DNA from: Centropus unirufus | Taxonomy: Eukaryota > Chordata > Aves > Cuculiformes > Centropidae | DNA: 64,000 nt | Direction: 5' to 3' | NCBI GenBank assembly: GCA_013397695.1 | Contig: VYZI01000120.1 | Span: 186,001 to 250,000, forward strand | Shown: piece after piece, positions 20,285 through 33,200 of the stretch | Layout of the letters: each line of letters starts with the position of its first letter | Position numbering within the stretch: the stretch's first letter is position 1 | Translations under genes and position numbers: made by a program | Notes under the pieces: generated by a model | What the model was told of the DNA's origin: nothing | The model's database searches: none | What the model saw: only the letters and a program-made list of their open reading frames with translations

Positions 20285-23200
20285 TATTGCAGTCAACGTA
20301 TGTTTTTGTCAGGACTAATAATACCATACTGACAATAGCTTTGCTGAATCACGTGGGTCCAGGCAGAGGCATAGCTGCGTCCCACCAGCTGTTACCTGCT
20401 GCCTGCACAGCATCTCTCTAAGTGAAGCAGTGTAGTCCAGCCATGAGTTACCATCCTGCTCTGCATTCCGGAATTTGCCATGAAAGAGCATAATATTACC
20501 TAGGACTTCAAAAGTAAAAGGTGCATAATAAATACTGCTAAAAAGATATCCGCTTCCTCCCCTTTTGCATTTAGAAACCAGGAGCTATCAAGGCACTGAG
20601 ACTTATTCTATAAATATTCATGACAGGCAAAATCGCACTTCATCAGAGCGCTTCTCTCATCTGGTCCCAGGAACACACCCAAGGAAGCTGCATTGTGTAT
20701 TACTGTGCTATCAGCAGAAACAATGTTATATTCACGGATTGTTCTCCAAGCTCTCTTAATAACAAATTACAATTAAGAACCCTTACTATAAGATCCCTGA
20801 GAGAGCTTAGAGAGATTGTAAAAGATAGAACAAAGCAGGTTAGTCCTCGACTGGATTAGACCTGTGACATGCAGGTCCTCTGTCCCATCTCACATCAACC
20901 AGTGGGACCTCATGGCAGGCCAGCAACACACCAACTCGTCACTGAGTTAACAGTTCTTATTTTTGGCTTTGACATATAGGATTTAATATTTTTTGGACAA
21001 ATTCATACAGTGAAGGAATAGAACTTTGTCCAAACTCTTTTGCAGACACAGAATTATGACTTTTTATGCCATATATATTATGGAAAGATGAAACTAACGT
21101 GAAGCCATCCACACAAGGGTGATTATTCTCCAAGAGATTGTCCTAATTTTGCAAACCCTGCAGGCCAATCAAACTAGAATTTAAATAGACACCCTGAGGA
21201 AACTCAGAACAAAGCCATTAACTAACCAATATTGATTTGTTGACTGCCCAAGTTCTCCAATCGTTTCACACCTCGCAAAAACCAAACCAGTCTGATGCTG
21301 CTGAAAGAAAGGGAGCAAACAGCAGAAACCATGAATATGCTTTTAAATAGCTGAGCTGCAAGGTTTTAAGGCAGGAACCCCTGCTGACCAGAGGTGTGAA
21401 ACCTGAAACAAAGGAGCTGCCAGAGGGCAGTGGGCACCATGCCCACTACTTTCAGCAGCATGGATGGGTTTGCCAGCCCACAGCGTGGAGGTGATGCCTC
21501 ATACACAGCTTCTCTCACAGCTGAACCAATTCTGTCCATAACTCTACTGAGAACAACTAATGACTCTTGCCCCAAGTTCCCAGAAAACGAGGTTTAAAAG
21601 TAAATAAGAAGCAAGAACGATACCATGAATAATGGCTTAGAAGAGTGCCTGCATCCTGACCAGAGCTCACAGCACATTAAATTGTCGGAGCTAGGCTTTG
21701 TTTTTAATTAATCTCCAAGAGAAAAGCACTTCCAGCAGGCCAAAGGAAATTGCCCTAATTAAAAGGTGTAAGAGATTAGGAATTACTCAGCAAGGGCAAG
21801 CTGGGACTCTTAGGCCATCAGAGATCTGGTCAGGGTAGACCAGGTTTCAAACACATCTCCAGCTGACAACATCTCTCTCTCTGCCTGCGCCATGGCCATG
21901 TCTGTGCTGCTGCCCTGGGCTGGAGGTGGGAGGGAGGAGACAGCATCTGTCCTGCTTCTGGGCATCACTGTGCCACAAAGCATCTCTGCTTCCTCTCCTG
22001 CCCCAATCAGGCACCTGGCAAACAGGCCTTTCATTCCTAATTTGGGCTGCATTTGCCTTCTTCACTAAGCAACAGGCAGGGAAATGAAAGCCCTGACTTC
22101 ATCACCACCAAGGTTACCAGGACTGCCTCTATCTAGACATTATAAATACTTTGTGACCCATTCTGACCCCTAAAGCAGCTCTGCCCTTGCTTTGGCTGCA
22201 AATCTCTCCCCACTACAGTTAGATGCTACACTCAGCAGGTCCCATTGCTCCCTTCTTCCCCCACTCGCTTCGCTCCCATCCTTTCACTTTGCCAGTGACT
22301 GGGCTGTAAACCCTGCAGGTGGGAGACCTGGTGCTGGACACGAGCCTGCACAAACTATGACCTTGAGGAATTTATTTACTTAACTTTTCAATGAAAGATA
22401 GAGAGGGCATGGGAGAAATAGCCCTAACTTCTAGTGAGGGAAGGGAGGTACAGAGAAACTCTGGATTTGCCTTAATGAGCCAGAAGACAGGGGCCAACAA
22501 ACAGGATTGTGGTTCTGAATCTTATTTGGGGCTATATATACCCATTATGGTCACCTTCCTTGATCCCTGTTCTGCATCTATGTAGGACACTTCCTCCAGT
22601 ATGAGGGGTAAGATTTGCCAATGCCTAGTGCAAGCAGCATAAGAGCAACAAAAGGAAAAAAGATCATAGCCTCAGTAATCGTGTATCATTTTGGGAAGTC
22701 ATTCTCTCAATCTCTAGGAGGTTTTAATGGCCCCATATCAATAACAAGATAAGTCTTCACTATAGCTGAATTATAAAAAAAAAAATAATAAACAGGGAGA
22801 TGATAATCAAAGGGGCAAAATAACCAAACTGGTTCTGGAATTTTTGATGCCTTTAATGGCAAGCAAAAAGGAAATCATTTAAGGTCATTTGAGACATATA
22901 TAACACAAACCTGCAGTGTAAGAAAGAGGACTTGGAAGAGTTTAAACAGCTAATGAATAGCTAACGAGCTTGTTAATATATAGCTAATGTTTACAATAAT
23001 ACAGACCAATATTTAATTCCCTTTCTAATGACTAATTATTTTGCTGCAAGGGTTTAATGAGGGCTTACACAGCAGGAGTGCAGGGGGATCTGGTGCTGAG
23101 CTAAATTTCTGTGCCGCAATTGCTGGCCTCAACACCAGGGTCTCCTCTGGCAGCTGCGCCTGTGGTGGGCACAGCTTTAGGTGTGCATTCCCAGGGGCTG

Positions 23201-24673
23201 GGGAAGCAGGAGGCTATGGCTGAGATCCTCCTTACCATGAAGGTCATTCTCTGATACATCCAAATATGTGGCACACGGAAAGCTGAAACCAATAAAACAA
23301 TTCCCAAAAAAACCCCAAACCATACCTCTTTATTTCTGGCTTTTGACTGTAAAAGTTCCAGCCTCTCGTCCCTGCAGAGAGCTGCAAGGTGTTTCCCTAC
23401 ATATTTCCCCCTCTTCTGGGTAAAGGCTGTGGACCTCATCGGGATTTCAGTGGGTGTATCCATTCCCAAGGGGAAAACATAAAACAAAGCATTCCCAAAC
23501 TCACTCGGGCGGGTTGAAGAGGAGGGAGGAGCGGTGCCTCTCGCTGCTGGTTGCACTCAGAGCCTGCAGGCTGTGCTCATCACCAAGTAATGCACGGCTC
23601 TGCCTCTGTGATGCTCTAAAGTAAAACCAAAGTTACAGGAGAGGAGAAAAAAAAAACCTCCTTCTGCGGGGTTTTCCATCAGCTCATTTTTAGCAATCTG
23701 CCTACATACTCTAACAATGCAGAAAGCCACAAGAATCTGGCTGTTATTGGACTATTATTACACCAAATAAATGCTGAACTGCTGCTTTTTTTGTTAGAAG
23801 GAAAGGGTATTTTTTTCAGCTGACTTTTTATCACTCAGATGAGTTTTCCTTCTTTGAACCACCTTACTCTTTTTTTGGTAAATGCCTACTTTGCTCCCGG
23901 GAGACCACATCTTTCAGTATCTCACACTCATTCTCACCTAAAGTAAAGGTGAGAATAAAGCAAAGATACAAGGTCCATCCTGTTTAGGACCTACTGTAGC
24001 CAAATCATCACCTGCTGCTTCTCCAAAGCGGAGATTCAGCTACTTAAAAATATTAAGATTAGGTTTTCCTCTAATCCCTACCTGCTTAAGCCAAAACCAA
24101 ACTTTTAAACTTGAAAACAAAATAATGTTTCTGCTACCATCTTGGATAATAAGCAGTTTCCTTCGTCCATTCTTCAAATTCTTGAACTATTTCTAACAAA
24201 ATGTGGAAAATACCTAGATCTGAGGTAGCGAGTGATAGCAAAATGAGTAACAGCTCTTTTCAAATTATAATGAGTCCCTCCAAGCATGCGTCCTTCTTGA
24301 AGCTAGAATTTAGCCTTTAGCCTTTACTCTTTCTAGGCACAGAGTCTGTCCTTGATTAAAGACAACGTTTCAGTCATAACCTAAACTTTCATAACTACAA
24401 TAGTTTATTTCTTGCGATACTTTCTGCAGTGGTGACTCAGAAATCTTGATATTCACAGATGCAATTAAGAGCTAGGCAATAGCTCAAGAGTCAAGTGCAT
24501 CTCTCCTGTGCCAAAGCCAAGTGTAACCTCACTCCTGACGTTTAGGTCTCCTGTGGAATCAAAATGCAAGAGCAACGAACTCCTCTGAGGGCTGAGTGAA
24601 AGTCAGGAGTGATACAGAATTATTGGGATGACACATCCACAGTGGTCTTCAATTTTAATTGGGATTTCACAGT

Positions 24674-24687
24674 AAAAAAAAAAAAAA
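24674..24687. repeat. A(14) homopolymer
   Basis: An uninterrupted A run in intergenic sequence. No recognisable retroposon sits upstream of it. Confidence 0.85.
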
Positions 24688-26774
24688 GGTGATTGTCCCT
24701 GAAAAGGAAGTTCAACCATTTCTTGAAACAAAGATAAAACAAAGATATAAAAAGCATGTTGTAACTGAATTAATGAATGTCAGAAAAATCAAAACTGGGC
24801 TAACAGCTCTGCGTGTTGGCCCCACTCTTTCTTGTGCTCCCCTCAGCCCTTCTGCTCTCCAGCACTAGATTTGCAACAACCTAGAGCCACCTCCACACCG
24901 TGGCACAGTTTTGTGTCAGTGACATTCACAATATAAACCACAGCTTGCATCTTGTTCAGGAGGAGGACCACAGTTCAGAAACATATTGTTACCCTCTAAG
25001 TCAACCAATTCCAGCAACTCACTTTGAAAATGCCACCCACATTCTATAAAAATTCAGAGCTGAGATGCAGCCCACAGAGAGTAACGAGGGTTTGAATTTA
25101 TTCTTCAAGAGGTTCTAATAGTTTCAATTTTCTCCCATATCAGTATAATCTTCCTGCACATAAAGGTTGCTCACATACTTTCAGCTCAGGAAAGAGCTTG
25201 ATTTCACAGCTAATAAAAACCGCATTCAGGAAAAAAAATAATAAATAAAACAACACTATTTCTCAGGTTGTATTTTAGAATGTAGTTTAGTTATATAAAT
25301 TGGTATGTAGTGGACAAACTAAGTAAGGTGATGTTTTACTCAGTTGAAGCAGGTGGGCTCTGTGGAAGGCCCACAGCGGGGCAGCGTGGATGCACAGCCC
25401 GCCTGCCTGTCCTAGCACTGGGAGGGCGCTTTGCAGCAGCCTTGGCAATGCCATGGGGGATGTTCCCTGCAGAAAGCTATTTCCTCAAGATTTAAGGAGT
25501 GAAGTCAAGAAACATAAAGCAATAGTGTCAGCCAACAAGACCCTTCCTGTATCCCTCAGCTGGACAGACCTTGTGAGGATGTCTCGCCACTCAGGCAGTA
25601 AATGCAGCTCAAAGCCATCCCACTGAGTGTGCCCATGAAAAGCAATCGAGCCCAGGTCTCTGCACTTGCCAGACACTTCCCTACACAAGCAGGTGTGTTT
25701 GGGGACAGTAGACTGGAAAATATCTCTGTGGATTTATATTTTACTCTAATACACTATGGACAGAAGAAGCCCTAAAAAAACACCTGTGATTTGGCTTCCT
25801 CTGGTAGCATTGCTTTACAAATTTCATTTTTTCCAAGTTTGATTTGAACACCCTGGGGGAGAGGAGGGTAAAGAAACCTAGAGTTGCATTAAAAGCCAAA
25901 TAAACTTGTTCTCACAGGCTGTAAGAAAATCCCTCTGTCTCCCCTCAAAAAGAAAAGAGGAAACATTATCTCCACTTAGCACTGAGCATCTCTTGTTTTA
26001 TAGTTCTGAGGGATTCCGGTACCCATGAAGACATAGGAGAGAAAAGGCATCTTCCCCTCTGTACGTGTTACATGTTAGACACCCTTAAATAGCTCACCTG
26101 ACTGCCCCATAGAGCAGGACCAGAATGACAGTGTGAATCACCACTGTCTGACACTCGAGATATTCCTGCTTCTGTGTGTGCATCTCTTCGAGTTGCATTG
26201 TGCATATTTCAGCACAATTGTACACATTTCTTGGTTAACGTACTCAAAATAAGCATTACTCAGCTTGATGACTAGGTCTTTGCTTACAGCCATCTGGATG
26301 GTTTATTTTAGGAAGTGATTTGGAAGAACAGACCTTTATTCATAATTATTACGAGGTCTCTGCGAGAGCACAAAGGCTGCAAGGATTCAACTCCTTGGCA
26401 CATCTTACTTTTCTCTCACTGCCTTCCAGTTTCAGATGTAGCTTAGCAGTTTCAATGTTTTTTAGAAGGAGGAAGATAACATTTATCATTAACCACAGCA
26501 CGCTCTTATCATCAAGCATGAACAGCAACACCATAAAGGCCACCTGGCTTCAGAGATAACTCACCATGAACCCACCTACAGAGAGTCACTGCTTACATAC
26601 CACCAGCACGTGTCAGCCTGCACTGGGCTGCAGCCAGGTAACAGAACGATGCTGGACATTAATTGGCATTAATGACACACTCAGGCCTTTCCTGGTAGTG
26701 CTGCCTTTCAGTGTACCACTTGCTGTGGCTGGAGAAGCGCCTCAGGATGCCATCAACATAGGTCCTGCAAGGAG

Positions 26775-26795
26775 AAAAAAAAAAAAAAAAAAAAA
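26775..26795. repeat. A(21) homopolymer
   Basis: The longest A run in the window. It could be a retroposon tail, but the preceding 300 bp resemble no SINE, LINE or processed gene that I recognise and no target-site duplication was found. Confidence 0.9.
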
Positions 26796-29700
26796 GGAGA
26801 GGCACTGTAAGTTTAGGAAGGGTTCTGATATATTTCAGCCAAGCTTGAAGGTGCCTACATGACTTAGTGTGCGTTTGCTACATTATTTATTGTGTCCCTT
26901 TTGCCCACACATCCAAGAAACATGAGCTAGTGTTCCTGGCACAGATTTCACATATTAGTTCCAATAGCTCCTTCCAATTTTCCTCCAAATGGGAGATTAC
27001 CATGCTATTTTCAAGGTAAATATGTTTTCCCTCAGGTGCAGAGGTCCCTTTGGGTGATGACATTCCAATGAACCTCTGGAGAGGCAGGAATATGCCCGGC
27101 AGCCATGGCAGACTGAGCTGAAATTATGATGATAGGTCACTGAAGGAGTTTTTAAACATGGTTCTGGTCACTGTGAATAATCACAGGGTATTTATGTGGC
27201 CAGAGGGAAACCACAGGCTATTTCTGTACCCTGCAGGCACTGCTGGACCCTCCTGCAGTGGCTTTCTCCTTGGAAGAGGCTAGTGTGACTGTGGAGTAAT
27301 TCCCATCTCTGAACCATTGAAGACTTCGGGGACTGGTTTTGCTTTCCTGTGCCAGCTCCTGCCATGTGGGACAAAGCCTCTGTGCTGCTTGTTTAGAAAA
27401 GGATTCCATCTGTAATTACTGTACAATGGGACAAAGCAATGGTGCTTTGATCACTAATTCATTATATCTCCCCTGCTTTGAAGATAGCTCTGTGGAGTGA
27501 CAGCATCTGTTTTAATCCCCAGGTGGTGCCAATAAATACAGGAACTGGTAGTTTAATACAACGCTATCTGTGGTCTCATATTCCTTTAATAGCTAATAAT
27601 AGAACAGAACTACAAAATATAGCAACGATCCCACAGCTGCAAACTACCCATTAAACCAAGACAAGATGTGTAAAGGACGGCTGTTAGCACCCTCAAAGCT
27701 GGTGAATCATCTAACGCCCTCCCATCTGCACAAAGGGCTGCAGATTTCATTTATTTCTCCAATATCTGCTAGAGTAAAAAAAGAAGTGCATTTGAAAAAG
27801 GTATCAAAAGTCATTATTGTCACGATCAGGATGGGACCTCTTAAAATTGTCAGATTTCACAGCAGAGACTGCCTGACACTTTTGAAGGTCTTTCATAACC
27901 CTGCCATGTCGGGAAGTTATAGGGCCACTTCCAATTTGATCTGTAAAGGAAGTGTTAGTTGGGCAAAATAAGCGAGGACATCCATTATATTTCACAAAGA
28001 ACAAAACAAAAAAAAATAAGAAGACAGAGGATGAATCTGCCTTGCTGAAACGGGTGGATATTCCTTCAACTTGATTGCAAGCAACTGGAAGACGCACCAG
28101 TTTCTTTCCCACTGCAGACTTCTAAGAAAAGAAAGAGAAACAAATAAGTAGGGCTGGTACCATGAGTCGGCAAAGGCTTTTGTAATCTCAAGTGAGGTAG
28201 TTTTGCCTATAGTGCTCGATGTGGGATTTCCAGGGATGTGTTCTTAGCTAGCATTAATTGGCCTGGAAAATCAAAGCAGCCATGTGTATAAGCCAAGATT
28301 TTGATAGGTCTTTCTTTTCCTTCCCCTCTGCTTGCATGGAGGTGTCGTATCCTGGCAAATTACTTCTTGGGATGATACATGCTGACTCCATGGTCCCTCC
28401 AGTAAACTATTTTTTCCTTAATCCCTGCTACAGTAGAAGCTTATGAAGGCAGTTGCAATTCCTGGATCCCTTCCTGTGGCTACTCCTGTGATTAATTCCA
28501 TACCCAGAGTCTTACAGACTTAGGATTTTAAGAACATGGTGGGAGAAAATTTGAATTTGTCAGACCCCAGGCGTATGAAGGATTCCGAGTTCCAAGTCTT
28601 TCCTGTGTGGCATTAGATTATGGTCATTGCTGCATTATTTTACCCCAACTTTGCATTTCAAAGAAGAATCCTTTAGGGGTCCCTTTTATCCATTTTTTGT
28701 CAAACATGAAGAAATACACATGATTTCTTGCTGCTTTTTCCCCTGTCAGTCCATTCTTTTTATGTTGTACCCTCCTGCTTATTCTTCTCTTATTTAAACC
28801 TGAATAGTTTGCTTCCCTTTTTTGTTTCTACTCCCCTTTTCACTTGCTTTCTACAAGTCCTTCCTTGCATTTTTCTGGTGCTGATGTGAGCATCCTACAG
28901 AGAGCGGGTCAGAAGTCAGGCATACCCAGCTGAGTGGTCCTGTCTTGCAGAACCTGTGAGGTTTATTAACATACTTTGCTTTGTCCTGGGGATCAATTGA
29001 AGGCTGAAATAGCAACTATGCAAACATACTGATGTGCAACGCACACATTCAAAAACACCTGGATGAATAAGGTTGGTAGGAGATGTGGGTAGAGGAACAC
29101 CAAGTCAGCAAGTCTCAGTGCAGTTCAGCCAAGGGCTGGGCACTCCTCAGCTCACCCTATCCCAGTCACATCCACAGCAATTGTCCCACATTTCTCTGGA
29201 GACCAGAGAAGAGCAATAAGGGCAGGGTTAGAATCATCCTTGCAAAAATAATTTTGTTCTCTGCATTCTGCAGGACTGTATGCGCTGAGAACAGTCTGCT
29301 ACCACTGCAGGATAAAAGGCAAGAAAGACAATTTCCAGGGACAAATATACACTCAGCAGCAGAAATCAGATACATCTCCTAGAAGGCGTTACATGGGTCC
29401 CAGCAAATCTGAAACATAAATCACAATTCTGACCATCCTGCATGGGGTTAAGAGACGCATAAGCTTACCTCTGTCTTCCCTCTCAGTGCCATCTTCTCCA
29501 GTCCAGCATCAGCAGGATTGGCTTGACAGTGGCTGAAGCAGATAGGAACCTACAGGTCAGCTAAACAATATAAACAGGAAAACAATAAAACCTTTACATG
29601 GATTGCACTTACAGGGGAATGACAGCATGCAGCCAGGACGGTGCAACCCCACAACCAAGAGTTTGCAAATGTTCCAAGGAAGAGATTTTCTACTCAAAAC

Positions 29701-30187
29701 TTTGTGTTTTTTCAGAATTATCATCGGGTCTAGTGAAAGCCTCTGCCTTTTCCTATAGATTTCATGTCAATCTAGGACAACACTTGATGCTGGCTTAAGC
29801 GAGTGTTGATCCTCAAACTCTTGCCACATGAAGAGGTGTTCTCACTGGATGCTGGCATGGAGCAGAAGAGGAACACATGCAGCCTTGGCTCTCCAACACT
29901 GCAAAACAAAGTACAAAATGAATCTGACTTAATGACAGTATCAAAAAAAAAAAGTGCTCATATGTCTGAGGATTTGAATTATTCTATCAGACATTGCTGC
30001 TGGCATGAACTGTTGGCATGGAGACTGATGTGAAATGTAATACAACATAAATAAAATATTAATGACACCAGAGAAAGCATTAGTGATTTAAAGAGACACT
30101 GAGCTGCCAACCAAGCTACAGTTTGGAGCTCATCATACAAACAACAGGAAAAACTATGATTAAAGCTACAAAGGGCAGTAAGAAATA

Positions 30188-30258
30188 GTTTCACTCTGCC
30201 AAAGTTTTCTGGCCATCAAAAACAGCCAGAAAAGTCTGATTTGGCAGAGGGATGAAAC
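30188..30258. ncRNA. Pre-miRNA-like 71-nt hairpin (candidate only)
   Basis: Three paired blocks fold on each other: GTTTCA 30188-30193 with TGAAAC 30253-30258; CTCTGCCAAA 30194-30203 with TTTGGCAGAG 30240-30249; TTTTCTGGC 30205-30213 with GCCAGAAAA 30225-30233. That is 25 Watson-Crick pairs, an 11-nt loop, and unpaired bases only in a 1:6 internal loop and a 3-nt bulge. Size and pairing resemble a miRNA precursor. The asymmetric loops also fit an old inverted duplication or a MITE remnant. I do not recognise the mature sequence. Transcription is unproven. Confidence 0.3.
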
Positions 30259-33200
30259 AAATCACTTTGTAAAAATGTTTTCCCTTTTTCCCAAACAGAA
30301 ATGAAAAGATAGCTGCTGCATCATAAGCAGCGGGGCAGGGCCCGCGGGCTGGGGGACAAAGGCACCAGATGCCTCACAGCACTCACTGAGGTCAGAGAAA
30401 TGATGTCATGGTTCTTGTCTCATCATCTTGGACTGCTTTTGCAAGAAAACCACTACGCAGAGGCTAGGAGAAAGAACTTAACTGAGGTGGCCTGTCCAGA
30501 GCTGGGAAAGTCTAGCAGCATGGAATTATACTGGGAGCTTCTGACTCAAATCAAAACTAAAAGGTTCGGCAAGGGGAGAAACTAACCCTAGATTAGCAAA
30601 AACAGTGTTAAGGTGCTCACTGGAAAGAAAAGGCAGTGTGAAAGATAAATCCCAGTCTCCCACACCCTAAACAATCGCCTTTCCCAGTAGAAGTGTTTCT
30701 TTTACCAGTGCACTCCCAGTTTGAGAAATTTTTTTCTTCTGTGAAGCTAGTTTTTGAAAAATTCCTGACAATCCCAAATTCTGATTTCTGACACCAAGTT
30801 ACATTTGAAGTTACGTGCATCCAAGCCCTGCAAAGATAATGAACATTTCATATAACCTAGAGCATAATGGAAAATACTAAATGAAAGGCAATTCTTATAT
30901 GATCTTTTTGCAGGCTCAGATAATTGCAAAGCTGTTGATAAACTGTCAGGCAGTCAGCAGAGGGGCAGAAATGATCAGAAAAATTCCTGAGCTAGTGCAG
31001 CCAACAGAGAGCTCAGAGTTAGACCAAATTTATTGAAATAGCCAGCCTAAGTGGGTTTACATCATGGAGCATGGATGCAGAATTTCATCCCAGAACAGCA
31101 CATTTCCTATTTATTAATGTCTAAAAGAATGGGTCTTAAGTCCTCTTTACTCACATCCTTTTTCTCTTTGCAAGGCTTTGGGATCCACATCACTTACTCC
31201 AGATCCTCTTACTGGCTGGGTGTAAACAATATTAAAAAAAGAAATAAATTTCCTGAAGCCTGATAATTTGCCACTTATATAAATCATAACAATTTCTCTG
31301 GCATGAATTGGAAGAGAAAAAAATGAGTGGTTTGAGAATAATGGAAGTCTATCTGGACTAAATATCTGAAAGAAAGCTGGAGATGAAAGACTCCTAGATA
31401 CAATGCAAAGTATTAGTCATAATTTAAAAGCTCTATCTCCGGGAGATAAAATTGTCCCAAGTAACTACTGTAAAATGCTGAATTTCTAATACGGAACTTG
31501 CCATGCTTCTTACTGAATACTTTATACATCACAGAACAACATTACAAACTGCCGCTGGAGGAGGAGATTATTTTTAGTGACAATGGAAACCAAAGGATAA
31601 TCAGTGGTGATTTGTGTCCTATCATTAACTTCCTATTCAAAATGAACCAGGGACAACTGAGAGATGCACATCCTCCAGAGCCAAAGGGCAACAAATGCAA
31701 GGGGCTTTTCTATTTGCAGGTGCAGATAAATCAACTGTGGACCTGTGTGTGTGCGCAAAATTTGCCACAGTGCCTTTTGTACAAATTTGTGTAACTGTAT
31801 CTGATATATTTTAAGCATAATCTCATTGCAGAAAATTTACACAGACAAAACAGCACTAGGAATCTGATATTGAAGCAACAAACATGGATGAAAATAAGCT
31901 CCTGTTTCTATCAGTTATTCAGTGAATGAGACCTAATGTTTGGGCAAGTCCACAGCTTGCTGCACACTCTCTGGGAGGCTGCATGAGGTGCTTATTGCCC
32001 CATGGGGATGTGGGGAAATACAGGAGAATGGTGTGGAAGTGCTCATTAAAGTGTTCAGCACATGCACCTATTGTGCTTGTTTTCCTTCTATTGTCTCTTG
32101 GGCAAGCCAGGAGGCCGGGCTGTTGTGGGAGAGAGGATGTCCGATGTCAACATCAAAAATATTGTCCTGGGAAGGGGATACTTTGCTTATAAACAAAAGT
32201 ACTCTCAAGCTAGAGAACAAGTGTCCTCATTGCCAGTTTAATATCACTGCTACACCTTCTACTGTCCCGCGGAATTCAGAGGATAAGCCCTCAGAGGATA
32301 AGCCTCCTCCCATACTTGCTGTGGATGGGCACCTGCAAAGGGCTTTGCTGGATATCTATTCCTCTATACCTTTGCCATATAACTTGCCTCTATATTCTGG
32401 AGAGACTCTATATTCTGGACCAACACTGCTCTGCAATTCTCACCTTATCACAGAAAAAACAGGCAAAGACATCAGGATGTCTCAGAACACCCATCACTGT
32501 TAAAATAATAATAATAAAAAAAATAAAGAAAACCTGTCCAATAAAAACAAATATTCGCTTCTGGTTTCTTTTTGACTGTGCCCATGACCCCTAGCCTGAC
32601 TATGCTTCTAAAAAAGGGTCCTTAGTTCCTGGTGCCCAGCATTCCCCTCTTTTCGACAGTGTCACTATGATCTTCCTTCTCCCTATGTCTTTTGCTTGTT
32701 CATACTCTTTAGAGCAGTTCTGTCCACAGTAAGCTCCCATGAACCCTAACTACCCTCCTGTGTCTGGGATCTTGAGACACTAATCCCACTGAGATCAGTC
32801 TTGTTGGTGGTGCTATCATGCTATCACGTTGCATTATATTTCCATTACTATAGCTTCAGATGTTACTTTAATCCCATTAAGTGCTAGCAAAATCATTTGT
32901 GAAGGCACTTGCGATTAGGCAAATAATTATAAACAAATTTGTAATAATTCATCTAGGATACAGAGCATTAGGCTGCTCAGGAAAACCTCGTTTCCAGGCA
33001 AGTGGGTCTCAATAGTACTAGGTGCTTCTCACTGTACGAGGGGATTATTAGAGATGGATACCTGGGAAGAATGATCCCAGCTGTACTTGCAGCCTGACCC
33101 ATTTTCCTCCAACCTCATTGGATGCTGCATACAGTGAGCACAGGGAGCAGCCCCTCCGCTGCTCATCCTGGGTACTCGTACAGCCCCGTGATGTATTTTC

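Larger units (their letters stand above)
19211..30187. other. Intergenic, no gene recognised
   Basis: Eleven kilobases of mostly A/T-rich sequence. Contents noted: a 13-bp stem with a 6-nt bulge at 20247-20284, A tracts at 24674-24687 and 26775-26795, and a somewhat GC-richer stretch at 23041-23560. The 151-codon minus frame over 23101-23556 matches nothing I know and has no start context or splice structure that convinces. No tRNA, rRNA, LTR or LINE reverse-transcriptase frame was seen. Confidence 0.75.

Noticed and set aside
23101..23556. A 151-codon minus-strand frame
   Set aside because: It has one hydrophobic stretch but no recognisable family and no supporting signals, and lies in a slightly GC-rich patch where long frames arise by chance.
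26775..26795. A retroposon poly(A) tail
   Set aside because: The A(21) run is suggestive, but no element body, pseudogene or target-site duplication could be seen next to it.
31940..32503. A 187-codon frame as a gene
   Set aside because: Longest frame in the desert, but no domain, no promoter or splice context, and internal microduplications. Kept only as a low-interest finding.
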